Below, one piece after another: positions 35,161 through 47,469 of a stretch of 64,000 nucleotides of DNA. How positions within the stretch are numbered: the first letter of the stretch is position 1; each line of letters opens with the position of its first letter. The DNA is from Fomes fomentarius. Its lineage: Eukaryota > Basidiomycota > Agaricomycetes > Polyporales > Polyporaceae. The position numbers and the translations under genes are program-made. The notes beneath the pieces are model-generated. The model was not told where the DNA came from. It made no database searches and saw only the letters and a list, made by a program, of their open reading frames with translations. The DNA is taken from assembly GCA_022606135.1 (NCBI GenBank), contig JABYQN010000007.1:2108001-2172000 (forward strand). Direction: 5' to 3'.

Positions 35161-35637
35161 TCTGGTACTAAATGGATTGAGGTACTCAAACCCCGGACTT
35201 GGGCTCGGGCAGTGAGTCCATCAGACTTGGTCATCGTTCGATTGTCCTACGAACAGACTTCCTCTAGTGCTGCAGGGCCTATCGTGCACTACGCTGGCTA
35301 CGGTGCGCTATAGCCAACTATCAAACCCCACCACGATTTGTTGATGTGCTCCTCAAGATGTCGGTGGGATCTCCTTGTCAGTCGGCCACACTGTCGCAGC
35401 AAGAGCTCATTGCCAAGCTTTAGGAGGTGGGCATTACTACGTGTTATGGACGTAATATAAGCTATGTCCCCTAAGCTACATACCTCGAACGTCCCCAATT
35501 GGCAGTTTATACAGTCCATGAGGCATGGCGTGTCTATGACTCTAGGGTAATAATAGATGAAGAGTGAGGCGGACTGCCAGGCAACGGGGTAGTAGATCAA
35601 CATGATGCGGACCGTATGCCTACCAGGTGTCTCGAGA
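35161..35637. other. Intergenic, no supportable gene
   Basis: 3' flank of the carboxylesterase gene. No domain or structured element seen. Confidence 0.5.
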
Positions 35638-38037
35638 TTAGACAGGGAATTGCAGACTCAACGCAAAAGCAGCATTGATCCCGTCCGCACGCTCAACATC
35701 CGCATAGATTCCGAGCGGCGATTCACCATCCTTGAACTCCAGACTCGAGCGTGTGGTAGTGTCATATCTGGGCCACTGCACGCCATCTTCTGCGTTTGGG
35801 TTGAGGGCGTGGACAAAGCGGATGAAGTAGTCGGTCATGTCGCCTGGACCGAAGGCGTTCAACAAGTCAGCGCCGTGGGCCTATGATTATTTGTGAGCAT
35901 GTCATGGCCGAAATCAGAGTTAAGCTCGCACTCACCGCCCCAACCCCAGGGAAGGCGTCCCGGCTGCTCACTGTCGCACAGCTCACCGTCAGTCGTCTCG
36001 ATATGTGATAGAGCAAGAGCACACGAACCGCTACTTACGGAAGTTGTAGGTCGGCTGCCTCCCAGAGTACGTGTCCAAGAGCGCTCGGCGATTCGCATTG
36101 AAGAACCAGTCCGCCTGCAGCGCAGCGATTCGTTTGAACTGCGGAGTAAACGCATTCGCGCTCCCGGTATCGAAAGGCGAGCCCGCTGCCGGATCGGAAG
36201 GATAGGCGTCAAGTATTGGCTGGATATCAGCGCGGGAAGCACCGGGGAATATGAAGTGCGAGGAGACAAAGTCCGCAAAGTCGTCATCAGTGCTGAGGAA
36301 ATCGTCAATATTGAGACATAGCGATTGGGGACGGCATAAGAGACGGACGTGACGTTCAAATGGCCAGCCGCGGCGACCGTGCCTTCGTCCTTCGTATCGC
36401 CTTGAGGGATGGTGTTAGGAAGATCAAGAGTTTTCGCAGAATTACAGTATGCGCACCGATTATGAAGGGTATCTTTGCGAGCTTTCCCTGGATCGCGAGC
36501 TTTTTGGATCGTGCCTTGAGGAACACCCCATCTGCGCGAGGTAGGAAGGGAGAGGACAAGCTCTAGAATCACACAGTCAAGCTGTAGAAGAGGAAAACCC
36601 AATGAAAGCCGAATCACTCACATCAGCGACACTGGGGCCCGGCGGAGCCAGGTCCGCGGCTTCTCGGAGGCTCTCCGCAGACACCGTGCGCAAGCATGCA
36701 AGGGTGTCCGCAGCTCCGGAGCACCCGACGTGATCAACGGCGAAGTCGTAGACTGACTGGACCTCGGTAATGTCTCCGGTCGGAGCAAGGCTTGCTGAGC
36801 TCATGATTCCGGCACGGAAGAGGCCCTCCGTGTCTCCATCGTTGGTCAGCAATTGCGACGCAACCGAGATAGAACCTGCGCTCTGTCCCCAGCTAGATAC
36901 ACATGAAGTCAATGCAAGCCCGCGATCCTCGATAAATGAGATGGAACCTCACATTGTAACTTTGTCAGGGTCCCCTCCAAAGGCTGGGATGAACTTGTTG
37001 ACCCAGCGCAGAGCAGTACGTTCTAATAGTAAGATGGACGAGGACTTGGTCAGCAACAGTGATTCGAGAGTCAAGACCTGTCCGACTTACGATCATGAAG
37101 ACCCAGATTACCTAGACCTGCTTCTTTGATTTCCTTCCCACCTAGGAATCCGAATACGTCCAGTCTACGGCAGTGACAATGATGAGTGGTACATTTCTGA
37201 GTGGTACATTTCCAAATACAGATAGCGAATCTCGTCGGACTGACCGATAGTTCATGGCAGCAAAGATAATAGGCTGGCCAATTTCGACCGACCTCTCCAC
37301 AATAGCAGAACCATTATAGACATCACTGCAATATCAAAATCAGTCGGTCGTGTTTCGTTGGGCGCCCTTACACGGACTTACAAGGCATTCGATCCCTGGG
37401 TGAACCCGCCACCGTATATCCACTTGGGACAGCGTCAATTCTGTACTCGATGCAAGTCCAGTATGAGGTGTGAACTCACCACTAGTATAGGAAGCTTGGC
37501 ATCCACCGAAATGTTCGCGGGACGAATGACATTGATGGACAAGCCTATGGCACGGGCATATCAGTTGCAATCTTCGCACAAGAGCCCGTCGACACTTACA
37601 GTCCTCACTTTGAGGCACGTCCGAACCCCCTCCAACACGAGTGGCGAAGGCGACGATGTCCTGGAAGAGCTCTGGGGACTCAGTCGGAATACTCGGACCC
37701 GCTTGAGCCAGGCATTGGTTCCCATATGCAGTGGCATTGAGGGTGCCATTATAGCTAGTCAGTAGTTGAGGGAGGCGAAGGCGGAGATCCCCGATACTGC
37801 GGACGAGAGCAGAGATGTTGACCATTAGTTTCAATTATACGATGGTGGTTCGCAGACGTACGGAGGCTGGGCGAATGGAATTCCGAGGAATCTCTCGAGA
37901 GTGGAACCCTGCCTGATGCCGAGCACCGTGGCTGAATCAAGCTGGACGACAGGGCCGTCCTGGACCGGGATTGCGCCGGTCCACAATGAGTGAACCAGAG
38001 CCGCGAAGACGAGTCGGAGGGCTCGATGGTACACCAT
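35638..38037 (-). CDS. Secreted type-B carboxylesterase/lipase
   Basis: Thirteen exons on the minus strand add up in phase to 553 aa; the first three are 38037-37862, 37796-37600 and 37544-37480. A signal peptide (MVYHRALRLVFAALVHSLWTGA) precedes TVLGIRQGSTLERFLGIPFAQPP, the usual start of the family. The oxyanion loop is WIYGGGF. The nucleophile elbow is GQSAGS (Ser238), with Gln where most members have Glu. DEGT supplies Glu365 and AHGADL supplies His475. The spacing of this Ser-Glu-His set is close to that of Candida rugosa lipase. NGT and NVT sequons are present. The enzyme should cleave carboxylic esters outside the cell. It lies between two copies of the chitinase 3' region. Confidence 0.9.
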
Positions 38038-38839
38038 AGGGGTAGGTGTTTCAAGGCGAAGAGGTTGGGGTGTTCGCCTAGGAGTCGATCCGCGGCCGTA
38101 TATATACAAAATTCGAGGTCGGTAGTCGATGCTTACATCTTGACTCAGCGCTCGCTTCGTATGACACTCCGACTCAACTCGTCAATTTCCGAGTACCCTT
38201 CCAGTCAACGCCATGATGCATGTGCTGCGCATGCCGGGTATGTACGTTCCTGCAACATGACCCGGCAGCATATTGCCGTCGGATCACACTCGGTTTCGAG
38301 GCTCGACGGACAGTTGTCAGTCGTACTCACGAGTCACATGAAGTAAGTACTTCCAGCTTACCCACTACACGATCACATATATACGCCTGATGCATGTACC
38401 GCTGTAGAGCCACCTAGAACCACTCGGGAGCATGCGTATCAAACCGAAACGGAGCTTCGCCGCTGCACGGGGGCACTGCGGCGTGCCTATTTGTCGTTCC
38501 TTCTCGGTCAGGGTGATAAGTACTCATACTTGTCGGGTCTTCTCCATCCCGCCAGCCTTCACGACCTCTGGGTCCTCCATCGACCTTGCGGGGTGGTATG
38601 TACAGGGAAGCTGGGATGCCAAAGGCGAGTATGGATCCGGTGGTGTGATCCAACACAGAGATCAGTAGCGGCTTTCCGGGAGCTCGAGTGGGAGTGACGG
38701 AGCCTCGCTAGGAGGAGTCGGCGTCGCATAATTTTTCTTCACTCGCAGGCGCCTTTCCGATTTTGGAAAGCAACGGCGGGTCACACTACATATTACACTA
38801 CTACCTCAATTGGGTTCATGTTTTGAATCACCGCACCTA
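38038..38839. other. Promoter region of the carboxylesterase; otherwise no gene
   Basis: The minus-strand sequence TATATATA at 38099-38106, 62 bp before the ATG at 38037, is a good TATA box for the esterase. The remaining bases show nothing recognisable. Confidence 0.55.
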
Positions 38840-39150
38840 CCTGCCACATGGGCAATGTATACACCATTGAAGCATCAACCTCTTGACCCCAATAAAACCT
38901 TCATTTGTGCCTACAATCGTTACACATCGTAATACATCTGTTTGTCGTCACAGTCATTATAGAAGATCGTTGCCCATGCATGAATGAGACTCCTCCATCG
39001 TCGTCAATTGACATCACACCTGCCAACAAAAGGGGGCATCGGGAAGCGGATCAAGGAGCGCTGTGGGTTTACGGGAAAGACGATCCCTTGGCGGCCTTGA
39101 TGAATGCGGCGTCGGCGTCAGGGAACTGCAGAGATGGAAACGCGTCAGCC
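38840..39150 (-). repeat. Source copy of the duplicated chitinase 3' region
   Basis: Contains the last exon of the GH18 gene and about 230 bp of 3' flank. The matching decayed copy is at 34870-35160, on the far side of the carboxylesterase and in the same orientation. Confidence 0.8.
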
Positions 39151-40235
39151 CAGCATATTCACACTGACACTGGAGAGAAGGTAGGTCGAAGCGCACCTGG
39201 AATACCATGACGCCTGCATTCCAGCCTTTCGCCTTCGCCTGGTCGACACAAGTCCCGAGCGTAGCAGGGTCCATGATGCCGGTCGTCGCATCGCCTGGCG
39301 CGGGCTTGCCAATGACGAGCTTGTTCAAGTCGACGCCGTTCGCCGCGATCTCGAAGACTGATGAGCCAGGGAAGGTGCCACCTGATTGGTTGATCAGGCC
39401 CTCGCAGTCGGTGTATTGCGTCTCGCCCTGGTTGTAGAACTGGATGTTGTACTGCAGACAGAAATGTTTCGCGGGCGTCAGCAGCGGTACTCGTGAGTCC
39501 AGGAGTCCAGGCAGAACGCACCCAATCAATCATCGAGCCGACGTTCTTGTTGACGGTGAGATACGCGCCAGCAGCAAACTGCGCGTTGGGCGACAGCCAC
39601 GGCGCGAGCGGTGCATGGGAGAGAATGAACTGGCCCTGCGGCAGCTTCTGGCGCAGAGTCTGCGTGAAGGTCGTGACCCAGGCCTCCGCTGCACCATCGC
39701 CCTTGTTCATTGCGTCCAGGTCTTCGTAGTCCACGTCGATTCCGTCCAAGCTGTTGTCGAGGACGAACTGCGCGAACGTGTTGGCTATCCCAACGGGGTC
39801 TGCGCCGTCGGTCGTGGGCTTGTCCGTCTCGCCGAAGGCGGAGGCGATGATGCTGATGCCCGCCGCGGCGTATTCAGACTTCTTCGCAGCGCGCTTGTCG
39901 GCTGGGAGGTTTGCGAAGGCAGCGGCTTGGTCGAAGGGTCCTTTTGCGATCGTCAAGAACGAGAGTGCGACGACATTGTAGCCCTATGCAGTCCTGTTAG
40001 TTCGGCCCTGCGCACAATTGAGGAAAATGGCGCTTACAGCGAGCTGATCAGCCGGGGGAAGGACGTCGGCAGAAACAAATTTGTCGGTGTAGATGACGAA
40101 TGCCGGGCTCGGTATCGCAGCACGCGATACGAGCGACGTAACGTTGGACCGGATCGGAGCAGCGAGGACACTGCTCAAAGATGCCAACACCAGCGCGGCA
40201 GAGACGGAGGAGATCATGCGAGTGAAGGAGAACAT
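39069..40235 (-). CDS. GH18 chitinase, secreted
   Basis: Four exons on the minus strand: 40235-40038, 39983-39522, 39451-39197 and 39125-39069. They give 323 aa in phase. A signal peptide (SAALVLASLSSVLAAP) is followed by FVIYTDKF and YNVVALSFL. The catalytic motif DGIDVDYE (DxxDxDxE) is at residues 146-153 with the acid/base Glu153. The barrel continues with FILSHAPLAPW, YNIQFYNQGE and GWNAGVMVFQ. There is no chitin-binding domain, Ser/Thr tail or anchor signal. The family cuts chitin with retention through a substrate-assisted oxazolinium intermediate, in wall remodelling or nutrient release. The last exon is also found as a remnant at about 35.1 kb. Confidence 0.92.
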
Positions 40236-42218
40236 CTCTAGGACGTGACGAAAGAATGAAAAGAAGCGTAAATGTAAAAAGCCGACTAGCGGACTTGAAA
40301 GTGGGAAAACGAAAGTGAGCTGAACGAAGGAAGGGGGCTGAGGTTCCCCTCTCGAACATACCACGTCTTAAATACCTTGCGGGCGAGCCAGGCGTCTCCC
40401 ATCGCATCATACTAGACAGCGCCGTTCGCGGTGTGCGCTCGGGTAGTGGTAGTGTGTGCAACCGCGAATTGTGTATGAAACGGGATCTGTATCCCAACTG
40501 TAGTTCGGTAGGCCCTGTGGAGGCGCGTGGGCGGGATACCACCGGTGTGATCACGTATCATTAGATGCGGACTCACCGGAGATACCTGGATCGAAGCCAC
40601 CCTTTCACCGCTGCAAGGAGACGGGTATGGCCTCCATAGAGAGCTCACAGTGCCTAGAACGCCATGCTTCAGTTCGAAGGAATACTATACATTATTTAGT
40701 CTGACAGACCTGTGGGCAATCAGGGTTCAGTATCAGTACCAGCGCGAACGGCCAGATTTCTCGGCACGCTGCCTACCGCGCAATGACGGCAGCAGCGTTG
40801 ATGCGGAAGAGCGACACGTCAGTGTCAGGGTATGTCTCATGCAGATTCTATCATGATGCCGGAAACCTGAAACGGCGTCGACGGGCTGGCAGCACGAGCG
40901 TTATACGTCGAGGGCCGTGTAGTAAATTGATCCGGTATTTTCAATCATTCATACCAATACGAACAGGCGCAACTTTAACCTGATGCACCAACAGGGAATT
41001 GCAACCTGTACGCTAGCAACAGTTTGCACTGTCATGACAGAGCATTGACTGCCGGACCGTGACGCACCTTACTGAATCAGCATACGGTAGGCTGTTTGAG
41101 ATGATATTGTTTCATTGCTTCAGAGGCACTGCACGGTCAACGTTCCAGGAAATTGAAGCTGAAGGACCCATACACCGTTGTAGTAAGTAAACGGTCTTGA
41201 AGCGCTGCCAGTGGCTCATATTAGACTGATGTAAGCGGGCGTCTCTCATGGTCGGGACCGCTGAAACCGGGTGTCATTATGTCATCAGTGGCCATAATCA
41301 TCTTGACACCTCTGACGACAGGCCATATTCCGACCACACAGGATATAGGATATGGCTGTACTTTGTACGAGCATATCTCTCAGGCAGTGCAAGCCAGCTA
41401 TATTACGAAGCTTGGTACTTAAACCTCAGTGAGAACGGCCGGCGCAGCGGCGTTCACACGATCAGTCGTTCACCCTCATGCCAACAGGAACAGTTCATGC
41501 TAGACATCATCGTCTACTTCGCACGCTATAGGTGGTCCTGACTCATTCCATTCCCGAGTGACAGCAACATACTCTATTAATTGCTGTCTGGTTGAGCGAT
41601 GCTCCTATCAGATAGCATGAGGTGAGATGTACACTTTGTCTTCGCACTCTCTGCCTATTAGCACTCGGGCGAGCCCTTCGAGCGCCACGCGACTAGTAAG
41701 ACGTCGTAAAAGCATTGGGGCCGTAACAATGACCACCTTTTTGGGTCTTCTCCATCATCTATGATGTCCAGTCACCAGCGTCGCTCTCGGCATCGTTCGG
41801 CACCCCTCCGCAGGGCGTGGATCTTTGGACAGTCCTCAGGTGGATCTCACAGTACTTACCAAGATCAGGAGTCCGTTGATGCAGAGCCTGCTGTAGATTT
41901 GAAGATGGTCTTGGCCAATTACACAAGACGTGGATTCTTTTCACATCCGTTATCCGAAGTCACATCAGCTGACGTAGTCCAGTGCGTGAGGAACGGACAT
42001 GACCCACTGGAAAGTCCAACTTGAAAGGTCCGCCGGTAGCGCATTGTTGCTCGATGCGACGTGCAGGACCTGATGAATGTTCAAGTTTACGAGTTCGCAG
42101 ACAGTGAAGTCGGCCCGGGTGTTGTCATCATCATCTGATATGGTTTGTATAAAGGTTCGGAACGATCTGACAGCTCAGCATTCGATATCGTTCAGGCTAA
42201 CCTCCAAACTTTATAGAC
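40236..42218. other. Intergenic, no supportable gene
   Basis: Divergent upstream regions of the chitinase and the monooxygenase with only short open frames. No domain or repeat stands out. Confidence 0.45.
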
Positions 42219-44110
42219 ATGTCCCACTCCGATGCGCCTCATCATACGGACAAGATTCGCGTTAGTATCGTGTGAGTGCTATCCCCAGTGCTTTCAGCAA
42301 GACAAACTCTCATGCGTGTCCATCCGTCGTCAGCGGCGCTGGCCTAGGCGGCCTCATTCTTGCTCTTTTCCTGGAGAAGTCATGTCCTCACATCAGTTTC
42401 GAGATATACGAGGCCGCCGCCCAGCTCGGCGAAGTCGGCGCCGGGATAGCGCTATGGCCCCGTGTCAACGGGATCCTCGAATTCCTTGGGATCAAGGAAG
42501 ACGTAATCCAGCTCGCTGGAGGCGCAGGCAACGGCCGTAAGTGCTCTCGTATCACACATCCAGGATCCGTCACAAAGATCGACAACTATCGACGATGTCG
42601 TTTTGTCATCAGAGCAGCCCGCCCACATGTTCAAGTCAGATCAACAGGAATCGAGTTTCTCACATTCGCGCCGACTAGTGAGTCTGTGCTTTTGTAACTC
42701 ACACGGATTCAGGGTCGTGCGGATCTACTCACTTCTTTCCGCAATCCCAGCGATGGCCTTCCATCGGCGCGACCTACATGCGCTCTTGGTGAAACGGCTT
42801 TCCTCAGCAGACAAAATTCACTGCTCGAAGCGTCTTGAGGAATATGTCGAGCCTATCAACGAGTCCGAACCCATCACGCTTAGATTCAAAGACGGCTCCA
42901 CCGCAACCTGTGACCTGCTCGTAGGCAGCGACGGGGTACGCTCCGCAGTTCGCCGTACGATGTTCAGCAACTATGCAAAGGAGGCCTCTGATCGCGGCGA
43001 GCTCGAAGAGGTGTCTCGGCTGCGCAGCATGATCGACCCCGTCTGGTCCGGTTTCGTCGTGTATCGGACGCTCTTTCCAGAAAGCAAGTTGGCAAAGAAC
43101 AACCCGCTCCTGTCCAGCGATAGTATGAGCATGGTACGTCATTTGAATCTGCAACCGGGATCCGCCTGCACAGTTGACACGTCGCGAACCCTCCAGTTCT
43201 GTGGGAAGAATACGGCAAGTATAAAGTCTCAACATTGGCGTACAATAGCACCAATCTACTGACTTACGCGCGGCCATGCAGAATATTGTGACATATCCCG
43301 TATCGGACGGGAAGCTGAGGAACGTAGCGACATTTGTATACTTCCCTGGTGGCGAAGGAACAGCGTACGACGGTCCCTGGATCAGATCAGCGACAGTGGA
43401 CGAGGTCGCCAAATATTTTGTCAATTGGGACCCAAGGGTACGAGATTTCATCAACGTAAGTCGCGATGATAGCTCCCGAATGATCATACGCGCTGAGCGG
43501 AATACATAGTGCTTCGAACCACCGAATCTCTGGGCAGTCAATACGGTTCGCGAGCTACCCACTTGGGCTAGAGGGCGGGTCGTCGTCATGGGTGATGCGG
43601 TGCGTCATGCCAACAAACTACGCCTGTCCTCCCTTTCATAATTTCTCTGCAGGCGCATGCCATGACCACATTCCAGGCTTCGGGTGCTGGTCAGGCGATA
43701 GAGGTAAGCCTACCTACCGCGACGACGGCCCTCTTTCCCCTACAATAATGGCCTGTACGCGCTCATCTCTAACACACTACCAGGACGGATTCATTCTGGC
43801 CACCGTTCTCCAGCATCCCTCTGTGACCTTGAAGACGCTCCCCGAAGCTCTGAAAGTCTATGATGAGGTCCGACGCCCCTTCGCCATTGATATTCAACGA
43901 CGTTCGAAGTTCAACGGTAATCTGTACCAATTCAACGCCATGGGCTGCGAGAACATCACTGCGGAACAGAGCAGTGCAGGAGGCATCCCGAACGAGCATC
44001 TGAAAGAGATTGGAGACAAGATTAACTCGTTGGTGGAATGGACTGTGACGGGCACTGCGATGGATGAACGCAAGAAGGCGCTTGCGTTGCTCGACAACTT
44101 GAAGGTCTAA
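42219..44110 (+). CDS. FAD-dependent aromatic monooxygenase (salicylate-hydroxylase-like)
   Basis: Nine exons: 42219-42271, 42334-42536, 42615-42677, 42751-43133, 43197-43214, 43282-43455, 43510-43599, 43653-43703 and 43784-44110. They add up to 453 aa. The Rossmann motif GAGLGG follows RVSIV. The DG motif is VGSDGVRSAVRR and the GD motif is GRVVVMGDAAHAM. These are the three hallmarks of group A flavoprotein hydroxylases, which use NAD(P)H and O2 on aromatic acids. Intron 5 starts GCAAGT (GC-AG). Exon 3 is the weak point. The better-looking acceptor at 42612 puts it in a frame reading FKSDQQ, typical of the family, but then the downstream phase fails. The acceptor at 42614 keeps phase but reads VQVRSTG. 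A small frameshift here is possible. Confidence 0.83.
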
Positions 44111-44795
44111 GTATCGCCCGATGCCTGTTCGCCCCCTCGTAATAAAGTTGTTTCATCTTTAGATACTAAGTGATGCTTGCTTAAGGGAGTTTTCAATGGA
44201 TCTTTTCGAATTACTCTATCATTGATAAATTCCGCTGTCGCGGGACACGATCAACGTGTACCAAGTCCCTGCGGCGATACGCCACCGCCACGGTTCTGGC
44301 GCGACCCACGTGACCGCGCGGCGGCTTGCACTGCACAGACGCGCTGAGGTAAACCGTAACAGTTGGCAGCTTGAAATGACTCGGTCGTGTAACCTTGAGT
44401 GTCGTACGTACACTGCTCGGAGATCGATTCAAATACTGACAGTACACGTCAGGAGGTCAACGACAAATAACGAACCTCGCAACGAAACACCCGCGTCCCC
44501 CAAGTCGAGTGCCCATCTGCTAATCACGTTCTACCCTATAAGTGCGCCATTCCGTCCATGCCCGCGACCACATTTCCGCTCAGACGAGCCCAAATCTCCC
44601 GACCGCTCTCGAGACTGCCCATGTTGTGTTTACACAACTCGTCCACCTGCGCCTTCGCTGCCTAAGGATACATAGCATTCGCAGAGTCCATCACTTTGGG
44701 CATCGTACCGTACAACTCCAAGGCGAACTGGACAACCGCCTCAGTACAGCGAACTGCATGGAGATCACACGGAAAGGACAAAATGCCGCAATCCA
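44111..44795. repeat. 3' flank of gene A1, duplicated near 58.4 kb
   Basis: About 44298-44540 matches 58420-58620: both contain GCGCGACCCACGTGACCGCG, then ACAGACGCG, CGGAGATCGATT, AACCTCGCA and CGAGTGC in the same order. No gene is seen. The CACGTG core is an E-box-like palindrome. Confidence 0.7.
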
Positions 44796-45354
44796 TCACT
44801 TCGCACCGCTGAGTTCGACAAGTCAGCTCAAGCAGCCAAGCTCGACAAAGACGGGCAGGAACGTACTAGTTGATGTGATACCAGTTAGGTTCCACGTCTC
44901 CAACACCCAGCCTTTGTCGGACACCTTCGATGACTTCCGCGGTCAGCGGCGCCTTCAACCCCTGCCATGTCGCATCGTCTCTGAGAACGAAGATATAGTA
45001 TTGAACGATAGGGTTGCCGTCGACTATTGGTAAGAGACGGTTGCGGAGTGGGTAGAGGTCGGTAAACTCGGAATAGATGAGGCTCGGAAGTATCGCTCGA
45101 ATGGCGTATTCCATATCGGTGAGGGCCTCGTGTACTTCCTCCGGAGTCTTGCCCGAGAGATGTTCCGGTCCGTAGGTGAGTTCGTCGTACCACTTGGCCC
45201 AACGAAGGCGACACTGGAAGTTGAGGAGAAAACCGAATGCGAGAGATGGTGCAGGTCGTGGGCGGGCGCGAACGGGCTTGTATTGGTAGGGACGACCGAG
45301 AGGATAATCGGTAGCTTCAGAGCTCTGAGAGGGAGTGGTGTTGGTGTCTGCCAT
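44796..45354 (-). CDS. Array gene A1 (alpha subtype), 166 aa, unknown family
   Basis: Exon 1 is 45354-44867 (488 nt) and exon 2 is 44808-44796 (13 nt), giving 166 aa. An in-frame ATG at 45381 exists, but all other copies start at the MADT codon, so I use 45354. No signal peptide or membrane span. Conserved blocks in order are YPLGRPYQYKPVRARPRP, FGFLLNFQCRLRWAKWY, GKTPEEVHEAL, ILPSLIYSEF.DLYPLRNRLLPIV, YYIFVLRDDATWQG and VIEGVRQRLGVGDVEPNWY. The donor is GTACGT and the tail exon adds only four residues (YGAK). I do not recognise the family. It is divergent from the intact B gene and its product may act together with B. Confidence 0.75.
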
Positions 45355-45659
45355 GGTGAAAGAGTTGTTGAAGTTCAACATGGGCGTTTCGGTTAACTTA
45401 TAGCGGTGAGATATTACGTAACTTACACGTGCCTTGAGTCCATTCTCTCATAAACAATAAGATATTGTCTGTTGAGATCCCATTGTCTGTTGAGATCCCA
45501 TTGTCCTCTATTGTCCTCCTACTTTCCTCACACGGTCTTTGGTCCCTTGCAGCCTCAGGGGGCCATTGTTCCACCTTTTCATGCAATGCATAGATCTGAG
45601 ATCCAGGATGATATATATACAGTCCGCTCGGATACACTACAACTCGACTGTGCTCAACC
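45355..45659. promoter_or_regulatory. Divergent promoter of A1 and B1
   Basis: 305 bp between the two start codons. TTGTCTGTTGAGATCCCA is repeated in tandem at about 45466-45501, followed by ATTGTCCTC units. ATATATATAC near 45610 is a TATA box for B1, about 50 bp before its ATG. Confidence 0.6.
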
Positions 45660-46953
45660 ATGGCTCCCAAACCTCCTCATCCCATCGACCGAAATCGCCT
45701 CCAAGGATACGTCTCATCGAAGCGTGTCTATCATGCGATTTCCGCCGCCTACTCTACTGATATGAACCAACGCAATTTGGAGTGTGATTACTACCCGGCC
45801 TACAACCACACGCTCTCTGAATTGGCGGATTTCGAGTTCGATGTCAATGGGGCTCTTACCGTGCGCGAGCAATACGATCTCTGGCTGTCGAAAGCGACTC
45901 TCAATATCCGTCAACTCTTACCGGCAGCCTTCGACGCGGCCAACAGCGTTGCGGACGAGCCTATGCCGGCGGAGATACCGCCTGCAGCTCCTGTTGCAGC
46001 TCTCCCTCCACCTCCGCCTGCAGCCGCCGCCGCCCCTGCCGCCCCTGTAGAGACCGCACCCGCCCTGTACTGGGAGGACGTCCCATGTGAGTTATGCATG
46101 TGCTGTTCGTTAATCTCGTACTTATATATCGTTAGCTGGTCCACGTATCAGCAAGCCTTCACCTCGGTTTTCCAGCGATTGGATTACCAGTCACTCCATT
46201 CGCGAAGCTCTTTACGGAAAACCTTTTCTCACGGAGAAGGAGCAGGTTCGTGCTATTAAAAATCTTCTGTCACTTCAAGACATTGTCGACGCGGAGCTCG
46301 CAGGTTCGTCTGCTTGCTTCTAGTTGCATCACCTAAAAAAAATTAATGCTTGAACCCCAGACGCCACGGTAGCAGACACTTCGACAACAACAATCGACAC
46401 TGTGCCTGACAACCAAGGAAGGGACGGATATCCGGATCTCATGCTCTGTCACACGCACACCGTCGCCATCCCGGAGCCCGACGATCGCAAGAAGTTGTTT
46501 GGATGGAACCGCCGGATGCAACGCAAGGTCGTTCACCACTGCTTTCCGCTGATCCTCGAGGTCAAGGCTTGTATTGACCGTACAATGCAAGACGAGAAGT
46601 GGCAGACGAGAGCATCCGACGCGTTGGCCATGGCGGAAGAGGAGTTGTACGAATATCTGCAGACATGCTTCATGCGTGATTTGTGCGCACGTTCCGTGAT
46701 CGCCATGTCCGCTGCGGGTCCTTACTGGCGCTGGATCAGGGTCAAGCGCGAACAAATCGACCTCGAGACCCTCATGATAGACACCGAGAAACTTCAGGCG
46801 ATGCTGAGGCGATTCAGGGCGGCCACCATCTTTTCCCTTGGGACCAAGGAGTCTGACGGCGAGTTCACCAGGTTGCGTGACAAGGGATTGATTCCGATCA
46901 TCGAAAAGCACCACTGGTACAAGTCGACGATGGTTCCGAATCCGCAGCGGTGA
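45660..46953 (+). CDS. Array gene B1, 395 aa, unknown family (only intact copy)
   Basis: Exons 45660-46086, 46136-46303 and 46361-46953 join in phase to 395 aa. The N-terminal region has KRVYHAISAAYSTDM and LTVREQYDLWLSKATLNIRQL. A low-complexity Pro/Ala linker (AALPPPPPAAAAAPAAPVE) follows, then ALYWEDVP. Exon 2 carries GPRISKPSPRFSSDWI and EKEQVRAIKNLLSLQDI. Exon 3 carries DRKKLFGWNRRMQRKVVHH, a helix-rich region with EEELYEYLQTCF, and ends LRDKGLIPIIEKHHWYKST with VPNPQR. No signal peptide, membrane span or catalytic motif is seen. No family recognised. Copies B2-B5 are broken, so B1 is the only candidate functional partner of the A genes here. Confidence 0.72.
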
Positions 46954-47469
46954 AGTACGTGATCTATTGATGTATTTGTGCAGACAATGTGTTATCCGCC
47001 ATGTATATTCCGTCTCTTCCACCTCCCTCTGTCTTTCTGCGATGTGTATGTACGTGTCGGGTGTATCAAACGACGTCCGATAAATGCCTGTTTTGACAAA
47101 TTAGTCCGCGCAGATTCCTTCCCTAGTAGGCAGGGTCAGTATCGTGGGTGAGCATCATGTATGGGTAGTCTGATGAAGAAGGACGACCATCTGTATTCGC
47201 GCGAGTCTTACGTAGGAGTTCAAATTGCAGTATGGCATGAGTTGTCCATGTCAAGTCTCCCCGCCATATGGCTACAGGATGTTGAACAGGTAGTAGGAAC
47301 GACCTGTAAGTCACCGAACCAGTCATTGAGTAAGGAACAAGGTTGAACATGTCGACCATGCGTCGCTGTTGGGTATCGTAGCATACAACTACAAAACGAA
47401 ACCAGACAACCACCCACACCCAGCGAACTGCATGGAGATCACACAGCGAAGATGGCATTCTACAATTCA
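46954..47469. repeat. Convergent spacer between B1 and A2
   Basis: Contains blocks such as CCTGTTTTGACAAAT, TAGTAGGCAGGGTCAGTA and GAAGAAGGACGACCATC that recur at about 49260-49390 and 51620-51780. It belongs to the tandem unit and holds no gene of its own. Confidence 0.6.

Noticed and set aside
38432..38668. Short plus-strand frame with a secreted look
   Set aside because: No cleavable signal peptide or conserved block; lies in the esterase promoter flank.
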